Positions 33,406-42,318 of a DNA stretch of 64,000 nucleotides are shown here, piece after piece (the stretch's first letter is position 1; the number at the start of each line of letters is the position of its first letter). The stretch spans positions 5,642,001-5,706,000 of the forward strand of contig NZ_JAUSXN010000001.1 in NCBI RefSeq assembly GCF_030816015.1, written 5' to 3'. The stretch is from Pedobacter sp. W3I1 (GTDB lineage: Bacteria; Bacteroidota; Bacteroidia; Sphingobacteriales; Sphingobacteriaceae). The translations under genes and the position numbers were made by a program. Below the pieces are notes generated by a model, which saw only the letters and a list, made by a program, of their open reading frames with translations, did no database searches and was not told where the DNA came from.

Positions 33406-35472
33406 ATGAAATTAATCGCTAAAATATCTGTTTGCCTGGTATTGATGATGGGACTATCCATCACGCTTTATGCACAATCAAAACAACAGGCTGTTAAATT
33501 GGTATTGCGCTCAACACCATGGACATTTACCGGAGGATCTGCGCTCAGTACGCTTTCGTCAAAAACAAGAAGCGTAATTTTCAAATCCCCGTCAGACAGC
33601 AGTAGCTTTACCATAAAATTACTGGTTAATCTTAAAGCAGGAAGTGCGAATAAGACCCTTATTGACATCCCTGAAGTGTTAAAAGTGACTATGTTTCAGC
33701 ACGACGCAAAAGATCGAAAACGTCAAAACTATCCTGCCTATTTATTGCCAGATGGTTCTGATCCAGTGTTAGAAGCGTCTCTTCGGCTTCATTCTTTAAC
33801 GGAGCCTAATGGTCCACGGGATATGTCTATCGGTATTCCCTTAGCGATGTTAGAAAAACTAAATGGAGAACATGAGCTCGTGCTTCATTTTTCCGGAGTT
33901 CGGTGGACGCTATACGTTGATAATGAGCTTCTTGATAATGACTTTCCCATAGGATATCCAAAATGGGGCGAACAAAGCACCTGGAGCATAGATCCTTCCG
34001 TTGTTTTAAAAGCGGAAATTTTTTTCCCCGGAATGCAGCCACAAAGAGTGGCTTTGAAAAAACCCAGAACTGTGGCTGAAATTCAATACTGGACACCTCA
34101 GGGACATAATGCCTGGGTGGGAGATGTTGCTACTTTCTTTTACAAGGGACGTTACCATTTATTCTATTTATTTGACCGCCGTGGTCACGCCAGCAAATTT
34201 GGAAAAGGAGGTCATTATTTTGAGCACCTCTCCACCACTGATTTTAAAACCTGGGTTGAACACGATGCCGCCACACCTATAGAGGAACAATGGGAGATGT
34301 TTGGAACTGGTACACCTTTTATCTTTGACAATAAACTTTGTATCAGTTACGGATTGCATACCACACGGATCTACCCTAAGGAACAAACCATGTTGCCTTT
34401 ACAGTGGGATTACTACAATAAACATGGCATTACGGGCTCTTTCCGATACGACACCATTCCTGGCTATCCTGCCGGATCCACCTATTCCATTAGTGAAGAT
34501 GGAATCAGTAATTTTAAGAAATCAAAAATCTTATTTCATCCTTGCGAAAATCCTAGTGTTTATACGGATCCGGAGGGACGCTTGCGCATGTTGGCGAATT
34601 ATGGAGCAAAAGGGACGTGGGAATCTAAGTCCATTAATGGTGGCTGGCAATCCGTAAATCCAAACTTCCCTCCTGGCGGCGATTGTACATTTTTCTTTCG
34701 CTGGCAAAATTATGACTACGTTATTGGTGGTTTTACCGGTTTTTGGTCAAAACCAGCAGGTGCAACAGAGGACAAATTTGTAGATGGTGTTAAAGCAGGG
34801 CTTGACTTTTACAATGGAATGAATGTGCCAGCCGTAACAGAAATAAGCAACGGCCGGTTTTTGCTGGCTGGCTGGATTCCAATAGCAGTTTGGGGTGGAA
34901 CACTAGCTATACATGAAATGGTACAGGCGCCAGACGGCAGAATTGGAACAAAGTGGATGAACGAGATCATACCTGCAATCCAAAAAGAAAGGTTACTGTC
35001 AAAAGAAATTAAAAAAACTTCCACATTTCCTACAGGTTCTTCTTCATTCCTATTGACCTTCGACGTAGAACCTGGCACCGAATTAAATGGAAAACTAGGC
35101 GCACTTTTTCTAGGCGCAGGCAATGAAGACCATGCTTCTGAAGTTCAAATCAGTCCAAACTATAAAAGGGCGCAATATGGAAATGGACAGCTTCAGAATT
35201 TTTCTGGTACGGAGAAATCCTTACATGAGGGGGGATCGCCAAACAGTGTGCGTAATTATGCTATTGAAAATTTGTCTGGTACAGATAAACCGTTTACAGT
35301 TCGAATGATTGTTAAATATGAAGACAAATTTGGCGGATCATTAATTGATACTGAAATTGCTGGTCAGCGCACGATGATTTCTTTCCGTCCCGATTTAAAA
35401 GTTGAAAACTTGCTATTAAGGTCGGAAAAAAGCGTTATTAAAAATGTGAAAATTGCCTCACTTAAAAATTAG
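33406..35472 (+). CDS. Secreted GH32/GH43-like beta-propeller protein with N-terminal lectin-like domain
   Basis: A 688-residue exported protein (signal peptide about 1-23, ending LYAQ). Residues about 30-210 look like a concanavalin-type beta-sandwich (VIFKSPSDSSSFTIKLLVNL, ELVLHFSGVRWTLYVDNELL). From about 225 a five-bladed propeller of the GH32/GH43 superfamily begins: YWTPQGHNAWVGDVATFFYK, GRYHLFYLFDRRGHASKFGK, then STTDFKTWVEH. The usual GH32 WMNDPNG is replaced by PQGHNAWVGD, in which the Asp could be the nucleophile or base. A candidate acid is the Glu in CENPSVYTDPEGR. A third beta-sandwich follows at about 540-688. A fructosidase or arabinofuranosidase-type activity is possible but not shown. 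It stands alone. Confidence 0.75.
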   Translation: MKLIAKISVCLVLMMGLSITLYAQSKQQAVKLVLRSTPWTFTGGSALSTLSSKTRSVIFKSPSDSSSFTIKLLVNLKAGSANKTLIDIPEVLKVTMFQHDAKDRKRQNYPAYLLPDGSDPVLEASLRLHSLTEPNGPRDMSIGIPLAMLEKLNGEHELVLHFSGVRWTLYVDNELLDNDFPIGYPKWGEQSTWSIDPSVVLKAEIFFPGMQPQRVALKKPRTVAEIQYWTPQGHNAWVGDVATFFYKGRYHLFYLFDRRGHASKFGKGGHYFEHLSTTDFKTWVEHDAATPIEEQWEMFGTGTPFIFDNKLCISYGLHTTRIYPKEQTMLPLQWDYYNKHGITGSFRYDTIPGYPAGSTYSISEDGISNFKKSKILFHPCENPSVYTDPEGRLRMLANYGAKGTWESKSINGGWQSVNPNFPPGGDCTFFFRWQNYDYVIGGFTGFWSKPAGATEDKFVDGVKAGLDFYNGMNVPAVTEISNGRFLLAGWIPIAVWGGTLAIHEMVQAPDGRIGTKWMNEIIPAIQKERLLSKEIKKTSTFPTGSSSFLLTFDVEPGTELNGKLGALFLGAGNEDHASEVQISPNYKRAQYGNGQLQNFSGTEKSLHEGGSPNSVRNYAIENLSGTDKPFTVRMIVKYEDKFGGSLIDTEIAGQRTMISFRPDLKVENLLLRSEKSVIKNVKIASLKN

Positions 35473-35963
35473 AGAACCTTCATTCAACTAAGTGCGGACT
35501 TACCTTTTTGAAAGTAATTGAGTTTTTTTGTGATTATGCTCAGTGTTCAAAATATAGACTTTATCGTCTGAAATAACTTGTGAGTGTTGGAAATCAGCTA
35601 ATTAATGGCCTATATAAATTTGCATTTGTCAGTTTCAACGTAAATACTATACATATGTCCTGGCAGGATTAAAGAAGTTGTAATTCGCCACCAGTTCGCA
35701 AGTCTTAGTGCCACGGCCCAAAACAATGGCCAGACTTGTGCTTTATTTAAATTAATCTCTTTGCGAAAGCCTTAATTGATGCTAGTAAGGGCCAGGAAAG
35801 GTATTAGAAGCGGAAGCCACAAACTGCATACGCTGGCTATGGCTCATCCATCCAGATTTTCTTTTGTTTTTATTGCGAACGGAGAAAAATTTATCCGCAC
35901 ATCAACTTTCTTTTAAACTCATCAAAATCTTTGGGTTAGGGAAAACTACTTATTACCACAATA
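35473..35963. other. 491-bp gap with a MITE-like copy
   Basis: No gene recognised. The right half contains the MITE-like element copy a (35691 onward). The remainder is AT-rich with no convincing frame. Confidence 0.5.
35691..35790. mobile_element. MITE-like element copy a (right end lost)
   Basis: Left end CCAGTTCGCAAGTCTTAGTG and interior GGCCAGACTTGTGCTTTATT, TAAATTAATC match copy c (48975-49123) closely. No clear right inverted repeat is found. Confidence 0.5.
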
Positions 35964-36323
35964 TCATTTCATTAAAACTTTATGTTTTGCACCCCAATTT
36001 TCTAACTGGCGCCAAATCGGAATTAAATCGCTTGCAATTTCTGTAAGTTCATAATCTACTCGTGGTGGAACTTCCGCATAAACGGTACGTTTTACCAATC
36101 CTTCTTTTTCCATGTCACGCAATTGAAGTGTGAGCATTCTCTCCGTAATGCCTGGAATTTGTTTTCTTATTTCACTAAATCTCAACTTACCTTCTTCCAA
36201 TTTACACAAGATGATTAACTTCCACCGCCCACCTATTTTACAGACAGCATACGTCAAATTGCATCCCTCGGTAATGCATTTCTCGTTTTGCATATTGGTT
36301 GAATTTTCTTTCCTGACTCCCAT
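35964..36323 (-). CDS. HxlR-family transcriptional regulator
   Basis: A 119-residue winged-helix regulator of the HxlR/MarR-like type: CNLTYAVCKIGGRWKLIILC, KLRFSEIRKQIPGITERMLT, LQLRDMEKEGLVKRTVYAEV and PPRVDYELTEIASDLIPIW are all diagnostic. Many HxlR members sense reactive electrophiles or hypochlorite through Cys residues; this one has Cys at CNLTYAVCK and CKLEE. It diverges from the hydrolase-MFS pair across 96 bp that contain two inverted repeats. Confidence 0.95.
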   Translation of the reverse strand: MGVRKENSTNMQNEKCITEGCNLTYAVCKIGGRWKLIILCKLEEGKLRFSEIRKQIPGITERMLTLQLRDMEKEGLVKRTVYAEVPPRVDYELTEIASDLIPIWRQLENWGAKHKVLMK

Positions 36324-36324
36324 T

Positions 36325-36361
36325 ACTTACAAATTTGTTAGTACCATACATTTGAATGTAT
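36325..36361. promoter_or_regulatory. Two inverted repeats in the HxlR/hydrolase intergenic region
   Basis: ACTTACAAATTTGTTAGT (36325-36342) is palindromic except for one mismatched pair, and ATACAT-TTGA-ATGTAT (36346-36361) has perfect arms. They lie directly upstream of the HxlR ATG, so they are likely HxlR operators. Confidence 0.5.
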
Positions 36362-36419
36362 ACCGTGCAAAAATAAAGATTACCCAATAAATTTGTGGTC
36401 TATTTTACAATAAAAAAGA

Positions 36420-37334
36420 ATGAAATTATCAGAACAAGTACAAAAGGTATTGACGAAAATACAAAATATTGAAGTACCGGAGGGTCTAAGCCCCTGGGAA
36501 GCAGGAAGAGTTTTTTATGAAAAATTTATACCACTAGCAGGAGAAAAAGAAACTGTTTTTAAAATCGATGAAAAAGAATTAACCAATAATGCGCATTCGA
36601 TCAGGCTAAGAATTTATCGGCCGAATGATCATGACCGATCACCTTTTATCATTTATTTTCATGGAGGCTGGTTCAATGCCGGAAATCTTGAAACCCACGA
36701 TACTCCGTTACGCCAGCTAGCCAACTTGTCACAGGCGGTTATCATTGCGATAGATTACCGGCTTGCACCGGAACATGCCTTTCCGGCTGGCTTAAATGAT
36801 TGTGAGTTTGCCGTGAAATGGATTATTGAAAATGCATCTTTTCTTAATCTCAATCCAACTAAAATAACTATAGCAGGAGACAGTGCAGGAGGTACTCTGG
36901 CAGCTACAATTACCAGAAAATTTCGTAAAAACATAAATGCTCAACTACTTATTTATCCTGTAACAGATAATTCTTTGAAAACACCTTCCTGGAAAGAGTT
37001 TCAAAATGGTCCTCTATTAGATTTAAAAGGGGGCATTCAGGCCTGGGACTGGTATTTATCCGGATCAGCGGACCGGAACAATCCAGATGCCGTTCCACTA
37101 CTGGCAGATGATTTACAGAATTTACCCCCAACTTTTGTTGCAGTCGCCGAATATGACCCTTTGAGAGATGAGGGTATTCTTTATGCTGAAAAACTCAAAG
37201 CAAACGGCATAAACATTAACCTGAAGCTGTACAAGGGGACAACCCACGGTTTCTTTCAAATGGGTGGTTTTATTGATGACACAAAAGTTTTAATGCAGGA
37301 TATGGCCGAATTTATTAAAACTCAAAATTCTTAA
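36420..37334 (+). CDS. Alpha/beta-hydrolase, hormone-sensitive lipase type
   Basis: A 304-residue cytoplasmic esterase/lipase of the HSL-like (GDSAGG) group. The oxyanion-hole motif is FHGGW, the nucleophile motif is GDSAGGTLAA, the acid lies in AEYDPLRDEGILY and the His in GTTHGFFQMGG. Length and order match family members that hydrolyse short acyl esters. It precedes an MFS exporter by 2 bp and diverges from an HxlR regulator, so the two genes may form a detoxification pair for one ester-bearing compound. That is an inference from context. Confidence 0.92.
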   Translation: MKLSEQVQKVLTKIQNIEVPEGLSPWEAGRVFYEKFIPLAGEKETVFKIDEKELTNNAHSIRLRIYRPNDHDRSPFIIYFHGGWFNAGNLETHDTPLRQLANLSQAVIIAIDYRLAPEHAFPAGLNDCEFAVKWIIENASFLNLNPTKITIAGDSAGGTLAATITRKFRKNINAQLLIYPVTDNSLKTPSWKEFQNGPLLDLKGGIQAWDWYLSGSADRNNPDAVPLLADDLQNLPPTFVAVAEYDPLRDEGILYAEKLKANGININLKLYKGTTHGFFQMGGFIDDTKVLMQDMAEFIKTQNS

Positions 37335-37336
37335 TC

Positions 37337-38479
37337 ATGAAAAAATACGCGTACATCGGTTGTCTTGGTTTTTTGGCAGTAATTACAACTGAATTTGGTA
37401 TCATAGGCATTTTGCCACAAGTTGCTGAACATTACCAGATTAGCATCGATAAGGCAGGGTATTTATTAAGTGCCTTTGCTTTGGTTATCGCCTTGACCGG
37501 TCCTTTTATGACTTTATTGGCATCGGGTTTTAACCGTAAAAAAGTTATGCTTACCGCTATCTTTATTTTTCTAATAACAGGCATTGTATCATCTTTTTCA
37601 CCGCCTTTCTGGCTGTTGATGGTAGTTAGAATATTACCTGCATTCCTGCAACCTGTTTATATTGCCACTGCTTTGGCTGTTGCAATTTCAAGGGCAGATA
37701 AAAACCGCGAAAACGAACTGATGAGTATCGTATTCAGCGGTGTTGCTATTGCCATGGTTACCACCGTTCCGATTGCCACTTTCCTGGCAAGTTTAAGGTC
37801 TTGGGAATACTCTTTCGTAGTGCAGGCAATCGTGAGTTTTGTGGCCTTAACAGGAATTTTCTTTCTGTTGCCCTCAATGCCCGTAAAAGAAAAAAAATCT
37901 TACGGAAGCCAGTTGAAAATATTGACGAAACCTACTTTTATCATCAGTACCGCAATGAACTTTTTTATGATTACGGCCTGGTTCTCAACATATAGTTATT
38001 TTGCCGAGTATCTGAACAAAGCAAAAGGTATGGACAATACAATGGTCAGCTACATGCTGTTTGTATTTGGCGTTATCGGGGTATTCTCCAATTGGGTTGC
38101 AGGAAAAATGCTGAACAAGAACATAGCAAAAACTACCGCTTTTTTCCTGTCGGGAACTATTCTGATCCCCATATTATTGCATTTCTCAGGCGGAGATACA
38201 ATAGCGACCATTATCGCCATTGGAATATGGGGTTTTCTTTATTCACCAAGTTTTCTAAACGCTTCTACTTATATGATTTCATCCGCGCCCGATAGTTTGG
38301 AATTTGCCAACAGTTTAGCAACTTCATTCGGCAATTTGGGGGTAACGTTGGGAACAACCTTAGGCGGCTGGATGATCATTACAAAAGGTGTGGAATATAA
38401 TCCGTGGATAGGATTGATTTTCGGTATTTTGGCATTTCTCATGATAGCGTTAAGAAGTTTTTTGGAAGAGAAACACTAG
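37337..38479 (+). CDS. MFS drug efflux transporter
   Basis: A 380-residue major facilitator with twelve predicted transmembrane helices. The N-terminal half begins GCLGFLAVITTEFGIIGILP with the DHA1-like TEFxIIGILP motif. The cytoplasmic loop between TM2 and TM3 has SGFNRKKVMLTAI, and a mirror motif follows in the second half. These features match the AraJ/YdhP drug:proton antiporter group. It is co-transcribed with the hydrolase (2-bp gap), and the substrate is unknown. Confidence 0.92.
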   Translation: MKKYAYIGCLGFLAVITTEFGIIGILPQVAEHYQISIDKAGYLLSAFALVIALTGPFMTLLASGFNRKKVMLTAIFIFLITGIVSSFSPPFWLLMVVRILPAFLQPVYIATALAVAISRADKNRENELMSIVFSGVAIAMVTTVPIATFLASLRSWEYSFVVQAIVSFVALTGIFFLLPSMPVKEKKSYGSQLKILTKPTFIISTAMNFFMITAWFSTYSYFAEYLNKAKGMDNTMVSYMLFVFGVIGVFSNWVAGKMLNKNIAKTTAFFLSGTILIPILLHFSGGDTIATIIAIGIWGFLYSPSFLNASTYMISSAPDSLEFANSLATSFGNLGVTLGTTLGGWMIITKGVEYNPWIGLIFGILAFLMIALRSFLEEKH

Positions 38480-38635
38480 ACGCAAGAAAAGGCAGTTGCG
38501 AAAACCTTAGATAATTTTTAGAAACACTTAATAATAAGGAAGATTCTTTCCATCGGAACAAGCAAAAAAGTTGGGGATTAATTCCAGGCATAAAGTTTAG
38601 TTCATCTGAACAAGAAGAATTTCACATTCTAGCTA
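38480..38635. other. Short gap, no feature
   Basis: Nothing recognised between the convergent MFS and small-lipoprotein genes. Confidence 0.4.
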
Positions 38636-38830
38636 CTACTGCACCTTTTTACTACTTGTCCTCGTCGAATCTGCTTTACTGGTATCTTTCTTTTCTGCAG
38701 CTTTATCGTTACGGCCCGCTTTTACTGATCCGCTTCCAGGATGGGAATCCGCTGGGCTGTTCTGTCCGGAAGTACAGTTGGTTAGCAGTAAGGTTATTGG
38801 AATAAAAATAAGTTTGATATACTTTTTCAT
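38636..38830 (-). CDS. Small lipoprotein with a charged tail
   Basis: A 64-residue lipoprotein: a positive N-terminus MKKYIKLI, a hydrophobic stretch FIPITLLL, and a lipobox LLTNC with Cys at about 19. The rest is a low-complexity, hydrophilic, Lys/Ser/Asp-rich tail (KAAEKKDTSKADSTRTSSKK). The ATG at 38828-38830 was chosen because it makes a canonical type II signal; an ATG 51 bases upstream would not. No function can be assigned. Confidence 0.65.
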   Translation of the reverse strand: MKKYIKLIFIPITLLLTNCTSGQNSPADSHPGSGSVKAGRNDKAAEKKDTSKADSTRTSSKKVQ

Positions 38831-39033
38831 GGCATGTGCTTTTCTTATACGACAACTGGCATACTGCATGGTTTGCACCAAATAAAAATCACGTAGTCAG
38901 CACATGTGCCAGGTATTCCACACAGCAGGTAGCACTCATACCACTAAGTAGAATCAGCTTGAATAAAAAAAAAGGGCAGCAAAAAATAAGCTGAAAGTTT
39001 TATTTTTGAGGATTCTCCTCAAGAACTCTAAAG

Positions 39034-39621
39034 ATGGATAATTTTCAAGCGCTGTTCGATTACGTTCAAAAATTTTCTGGCAAAACGCTTTCAGCAGACG
39101 ATAAGCAAATATTTATCGCACATTTCAAACCTAAAAAAATCCGGAAGCGACAATACTTTTTACAGGAAGGCGATGTATGTAAATATACCGGATTCATTGT
39201 GAAAGGCGCAGCCAAGACGTTTACGATAGATGAAAAAGGACATGAGCATATATTAAAATTAAGCATTGAAAACTGGTGGTTAGCTGATTTTGAAAGTTTT
39301 TACAAGTTGACACCAAGCCGCTTTAACATAGAAGCGCTGGAAGACATGGAGATCTTACAAATAACCCATAGCATGGTAGAGGAATTCATAAAACCTATTC
39401 CTGCCTTTTCAGCAATGCAGAACGTGCTGAGTCAAAACAACACCATAGCTGCTCAGAAAAGAATGCAATCTTCCATCAGTCAAACCGGTGAAGAACGATT
39501 TCAAGAACTTGTTAACGATTATCCGCACTTTATACAGCGGTTTCCGCAAAACTTAATTGCTTCCTACCTGGGTTTAACACCGGAAACCTTGAGCCGGATC
39601 AGGAAGAACGCCTCAAAATAA
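39034..39621 (+). CDS. Crp/Fnr-family regulator (cyclic-nucleotide-binding-like)
   Basis: A 195-residue regulator with an N-terminal cNMP-binding-type jelly roll (KIRKRQYFLQEGDVCKYTGF, VKGAAKTFTIDEKGHEHILK, WWLADFESFYKLTPSRFNIE) and a C-terminal winged helix (GLTPETLSRIRKNASK recognition helix at the end). The phosphate-binding cassette of true cAMP binders is missing, as is common in Bacteroidota members that instead regulate stress or redox genes. A TATTTTTG -7 element precedes it at 39001-39008. It lies 92 bp upstream of an SDR gene on the same strand and probably controls it. Confidence 0.93.
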   Translation: MDNFQALFDYVQKFSGKTLSADDKQIFIAHFKPKKIRKRQYFLQEGDVCKYTGFIVKGAAKTFTIDEKGHEHILKLSIENWWLADFESFYKLTPSRFNIEALEDMEILQITHSMVEEFIKPIPAFSAMQNVLSQNNTIAAQKRMQSSISQTGEERFQELVNDYPHFIQRFPQNLIASYLGLTPETLSRIRKNASK

Positions 39622-39713
39622 CTTGATCTTTGTCAAGCCTATTTAATGACTTTTGATAAGATGCAGTTCGTGGCGCAAGTGCATCTTTGGACTAACATTA
39701 AATAGTAAAGATC

Positions 39714-40466
39714 ATGAGTAAATTAAAAAACAAAGTAGCCGTAATTACGGGCGGCAATAGCGGTATTGGATTTGGTATTGCTGAAGCATTTAAAAGTGAA
39801 GGCGCTGCCGGAGCTATTGTGGGTAGAAATCACCTAACTTTAGAACTTGCTGCTGCTCAACTGGGCAATGATTTTATAGCCATCAATGCAGATGTAACTA
39901 ACTTTGCCGATTTAGAAAGAGTTTTTAAAAATACAGCCGAAAAATTTGGCAAAATAGATGTACTGGTAGCCAACGCCGGTGCAGGAACAACCGGAACAGT
40001 GGCAGATGTGAGCGAAGCTGACTACAACAAAACCATGGACCTTAATCTGAAAAGCGTTTACTTCACTGTACAAAAAGCCTTACCTTATATGAATGATGGC
40101 GGGTCTATCATTCTTATCGGGTCAAATGCCGCACATCGGGCATATCCATCATTTGGGCTTTACGGCGCTGCAAAAGCTGCAGTGATCTTTTTGGCGAAAA
40201 GCTTTTCAAATGACTTGTTAGCAAGAAAGATAAGGGTAAATGTAATCACACCGGGTACTACAGACACACCTGCATTTGATAAGTTCGTTCCTGCAGAACA
40301 AATAGAGGCTGTGAAAACACAATTTGCCAGTGTGATGCCGATAGGCAGGATCGGGCAGCCGTCTGACATTGGTAAAACAGCGGTTTTCCTCGCTTCTGAA
40401 GATTCTTCATTCTTGCTTGGCGCCGAACTTCTTGTTGATGGTGGCATGACCTACTTAGCTAAGTAA
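39714..40466 (+). CDS. Short-chain dehydrogenase/reductase
   Basis: Classical SDR of 250 residues. The Rossmann motif is TGGNSGIGFGIA, the NAxA variant of the NNAG motif reads LVANAGAG, the catalytic Tyr-x3-Lys lies in YGAAKAAVIFLAKS, and the C-terminal segment ASEDSSFLLGAELLVDGGMT is typical of the oxidoreductase group that includes glucose and 3-oxoacyl reductases. The regulator of the Crp type upstream is the probable controller. The substrate is unknown. A hairpin (TCCCTGGTA/TACCAGGGA) lies just after the stop. Confidence 0.93.
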   Translation: MSKLKNKVAVITGGNSGIGFGIAEAFKSEGAAGAIVGRNHLTLELAAAQLGNDFIAINADVTNFADLERVFKNTAEKFGKIDVLVANAGAGTTGTVADVSEADYNKTMDLNLKSVYFTVQKALPYMNDGGSIILIGSNAAHRAYPSFGLYGAAKAAVIFLAKSFSNDLLARKIRVNVITPGTTDTPAFDKFVPAEQIEAVKTQFASVMPIGRIGQPSDIGKTAVFLASEDSSFLLGAELLVDGGMTYLAK

Positions 40467-40474
40467 TTTCTTAT

Positions 40475-40506
40475 TCCCTGGTATGCATTCAAACTCGTAC
40501 CAGGGA
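40475..40506 (+). terminator. Hairpin after the SDR gene
   Basis: Perfect nine-base arms TCCCTGGTA and TACCAGGGA with a 14-base loop, nine bases after the stop. A T run is lacking, so its strength is uncertain. Confidence 0.5.
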
Positions 40507-41244
40507 TTACCAAATGTTAATGAATCGGTAATAAAATATTGAGAATGTTATGCATCTGTGTAATTCAGTGCTATTTCAACCTTGTTTCTCCATGCTTTTT
40601 CAAAATTCACTATTGCTTCACCGTGTTCAAAAAGGGTTGAACATGGCGGGATAACCATATTTGGCACGCGCCATCAGGGGAGCCGTCTGTTTAAATATAA
40701 CTTTGGTGTTCTCCTGAGTGAAGGACAACAAGTTAAATGGAAATAACTACAAAGAACGGGCAATCCATGCAGAGACGGTTTGAACCAAACTCGCGAGAAA
40801 ATAAGGACCGTTATCCTTGGTCATTTCGTTTTTGAGGCCTGCTCAACTTTGGCGTCATGTACCATCAAAAATATCGTAAAAGAAAATGCCGTATTGGTGA
40901 AGAAGCTGTTTGAGGAAGTCGCCGAAAACTACCAGTTTTTCGAAATTTGCAAACGGTACGTTTTTGTGTGACATACTCAGAACAAATGCCAATTGACCTG
41001 AACATTCACCTTAAACAGGTACATCCCTTTTCAAAACAGGTATTTACACCAGCAACTTTTAGCGCATTTATTGGGTTTTATATTTCAGCTGCTAATGTAA
41101 TTCAACAAACGGAATCAGCGTTGATGACTGTTTTATTAACACCATGGTTCCTTAAGCATCCTGATGTTACATGGGCAGATGGGTCGTGAAGCAGCAGTAG
41201 AACGTGTAAAATCAATCAATATTTTTTAACTAAATTCTTAATCT
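40507..41244. other. 738-bp gap with gene debris
   Basis: No intact gene. At 40565-40645 lies a remnant copy of the repeated module of 30362 (minus strand STLFEHGEAIVNFEK). Open stretches at 40780-40971 and 40947-41189 are too short and unlike known proteins to accept; VKKLFEEVAENYQFFEICKR might be a piece of an IS200-type transposase, which is only a guess. Confidence 0.4.
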
Positions 41245-42123
41245 ATGTTTTATCATGACAACAACCTGCAGTACAAGGTTCGGGTAGACAAACCTAATCC
41301 TGCATTTGCAAAACTATTGCAGCAAGCTATCGGCGGCATTGAAGGAGAGATCAGGGTTTGCCTACAGTACTTATTTCAGGCATGGGGAAATCGCGGACCA
41401 AATAAATACCGCGACATGCTTTTAGACACCGGGACTGAAGAAATCTCCCACATTGAAATGCTTTGTACCGCTGTAGCATTGAATCTGGATGGCGCTACCC
41501 ATGAGCTGAAAGATAAAATTGCCGGGGAAAATCCGATTGTCAGCAATATCCTTGGCGGGATGGATCCTCGCCAGGTTTTATCTTCGGGTTTAGCTGCTAT
41601 GGCCGTAGACAGTAACGGTGTACCTTTCAATGGATCGTGGGTGGTAGGTAGCGGAAACATTGCAGCCGATATGTATGCAAACGTGATGGCTGAATCAACA
41701 GGGAGGGTTTTAGCAACCAGACTTTACGAACTGACCGACGATTCAGGAATGAAGGACATGCTTTCTTTTTTGATTACCAGAGATGCCATGCACCAAAATC
41801 AATGGCTTGCTGTACTGGAAGATTTGGGTGGTGTAGGCGAGAATTTACCCATTCCTAATACTTTTCCAAGAGAAAACCATGTGCCTGGATTTGATTATGC
41901 TTTCGTATCAACCAATATCGAAAAGCCTGGAGAGTCACAGGGCAGGTGGTCAAGTGGGCCATCAATTGATGGAAAAGGTGAGTTCCATGTACTTACCGCT
42001 CAGCCTGGTCCTCCGATTCCGGATTTGGGTATTCCAGATGTGAAAGGTTATGCACAGCAGCAGCAAATGACTGGTGGGGATAAAGGATTGATTGAGAATA
42101 TTAAAGATACCATCCTACCTTAA
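41245..42123 (+). CDS. Manganese catalase
   Basis: Non-haem catalase of 292 residues that dismutates hydrogen peroxide at a di-manganese centre. The four-helix ferritin-like core shows GIEGEIRVCLQYLFQAWG, EEISHIEMLCTAVAL, YANVMAESTGRVLATRLYEL and TRDAMHQNQWLAVLEDLG, which carry the Glu and His metal ligands in the usual order (for example E66 and H69). The C-terminal part, rich in Gly/Pro, is the usual extended tail. It is the first of a run of stress-type genes. No N-terminal signal was seen, so it is cytoplasmic. Confidence 0.95.
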   Translation: MFYHDNNLQYKVRVDKPNPAFAKLLQQAIGGIEGEIRVCLQYLFQAWGNRGPNKYRDMLLDTGTEEISHIEMLCTAVALNLDGATHELKDKIAGENPIVSNILGGMDPRQVLSSGLAAMAVDSNGVPFNGSWVVGSGNIAADMYANVMAESTGRVLATRLYELTDDSGMKDMLSFLITRDAMHQNQWLAVLEDLGGVGENLPIPNTFPRENHVPGFDYAFVSTNIEKPGESQGRWSSGPSIDGKGEFHVLTAQPGPPIPDLGIPDVKGYAQQQQMTGGDKGLIENIKDTILP

Positions 42124-42135
42124 AAACTCCATCAC

Positions 42136-42179
42136 CTGATTGCGCAAACTTAGGCCGAAACCTGAGTTTGCGCAATCAG
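42136..42179. terminator. Long hairpin after the catalase gene
   Basis: Arms CTGATTGCGCAAACTTAGG and CCTGAGTTTGCGCAATCAG pair over 19 bases with one mismatch around a CCGAAA loop, 12 bases after the stop. No T run follows, so it may be a bidirectional stop or an RNA-stabilising stem. Confidence 0.6.
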
Positions 42180-42318
42180 TTCTAGCTCAATAGGAATACC
42201 TGAATAAAACAATTTTGAAAGGATGTTAAAATAGGCCCGATTCCGCACTGAAAAATACATTTATCTGCTAATTAATCCCTCCAGCCTGGATGGAGGCGCA
42301 AAACAGAAATTTTTTAAG

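Noticed and set aside
40780-41189. Two short open frames upstream of the catalase
   Set aside because: No start signals, no family similarity, and they overlap one another; a transposase relic cannot be demonstrated by eye.
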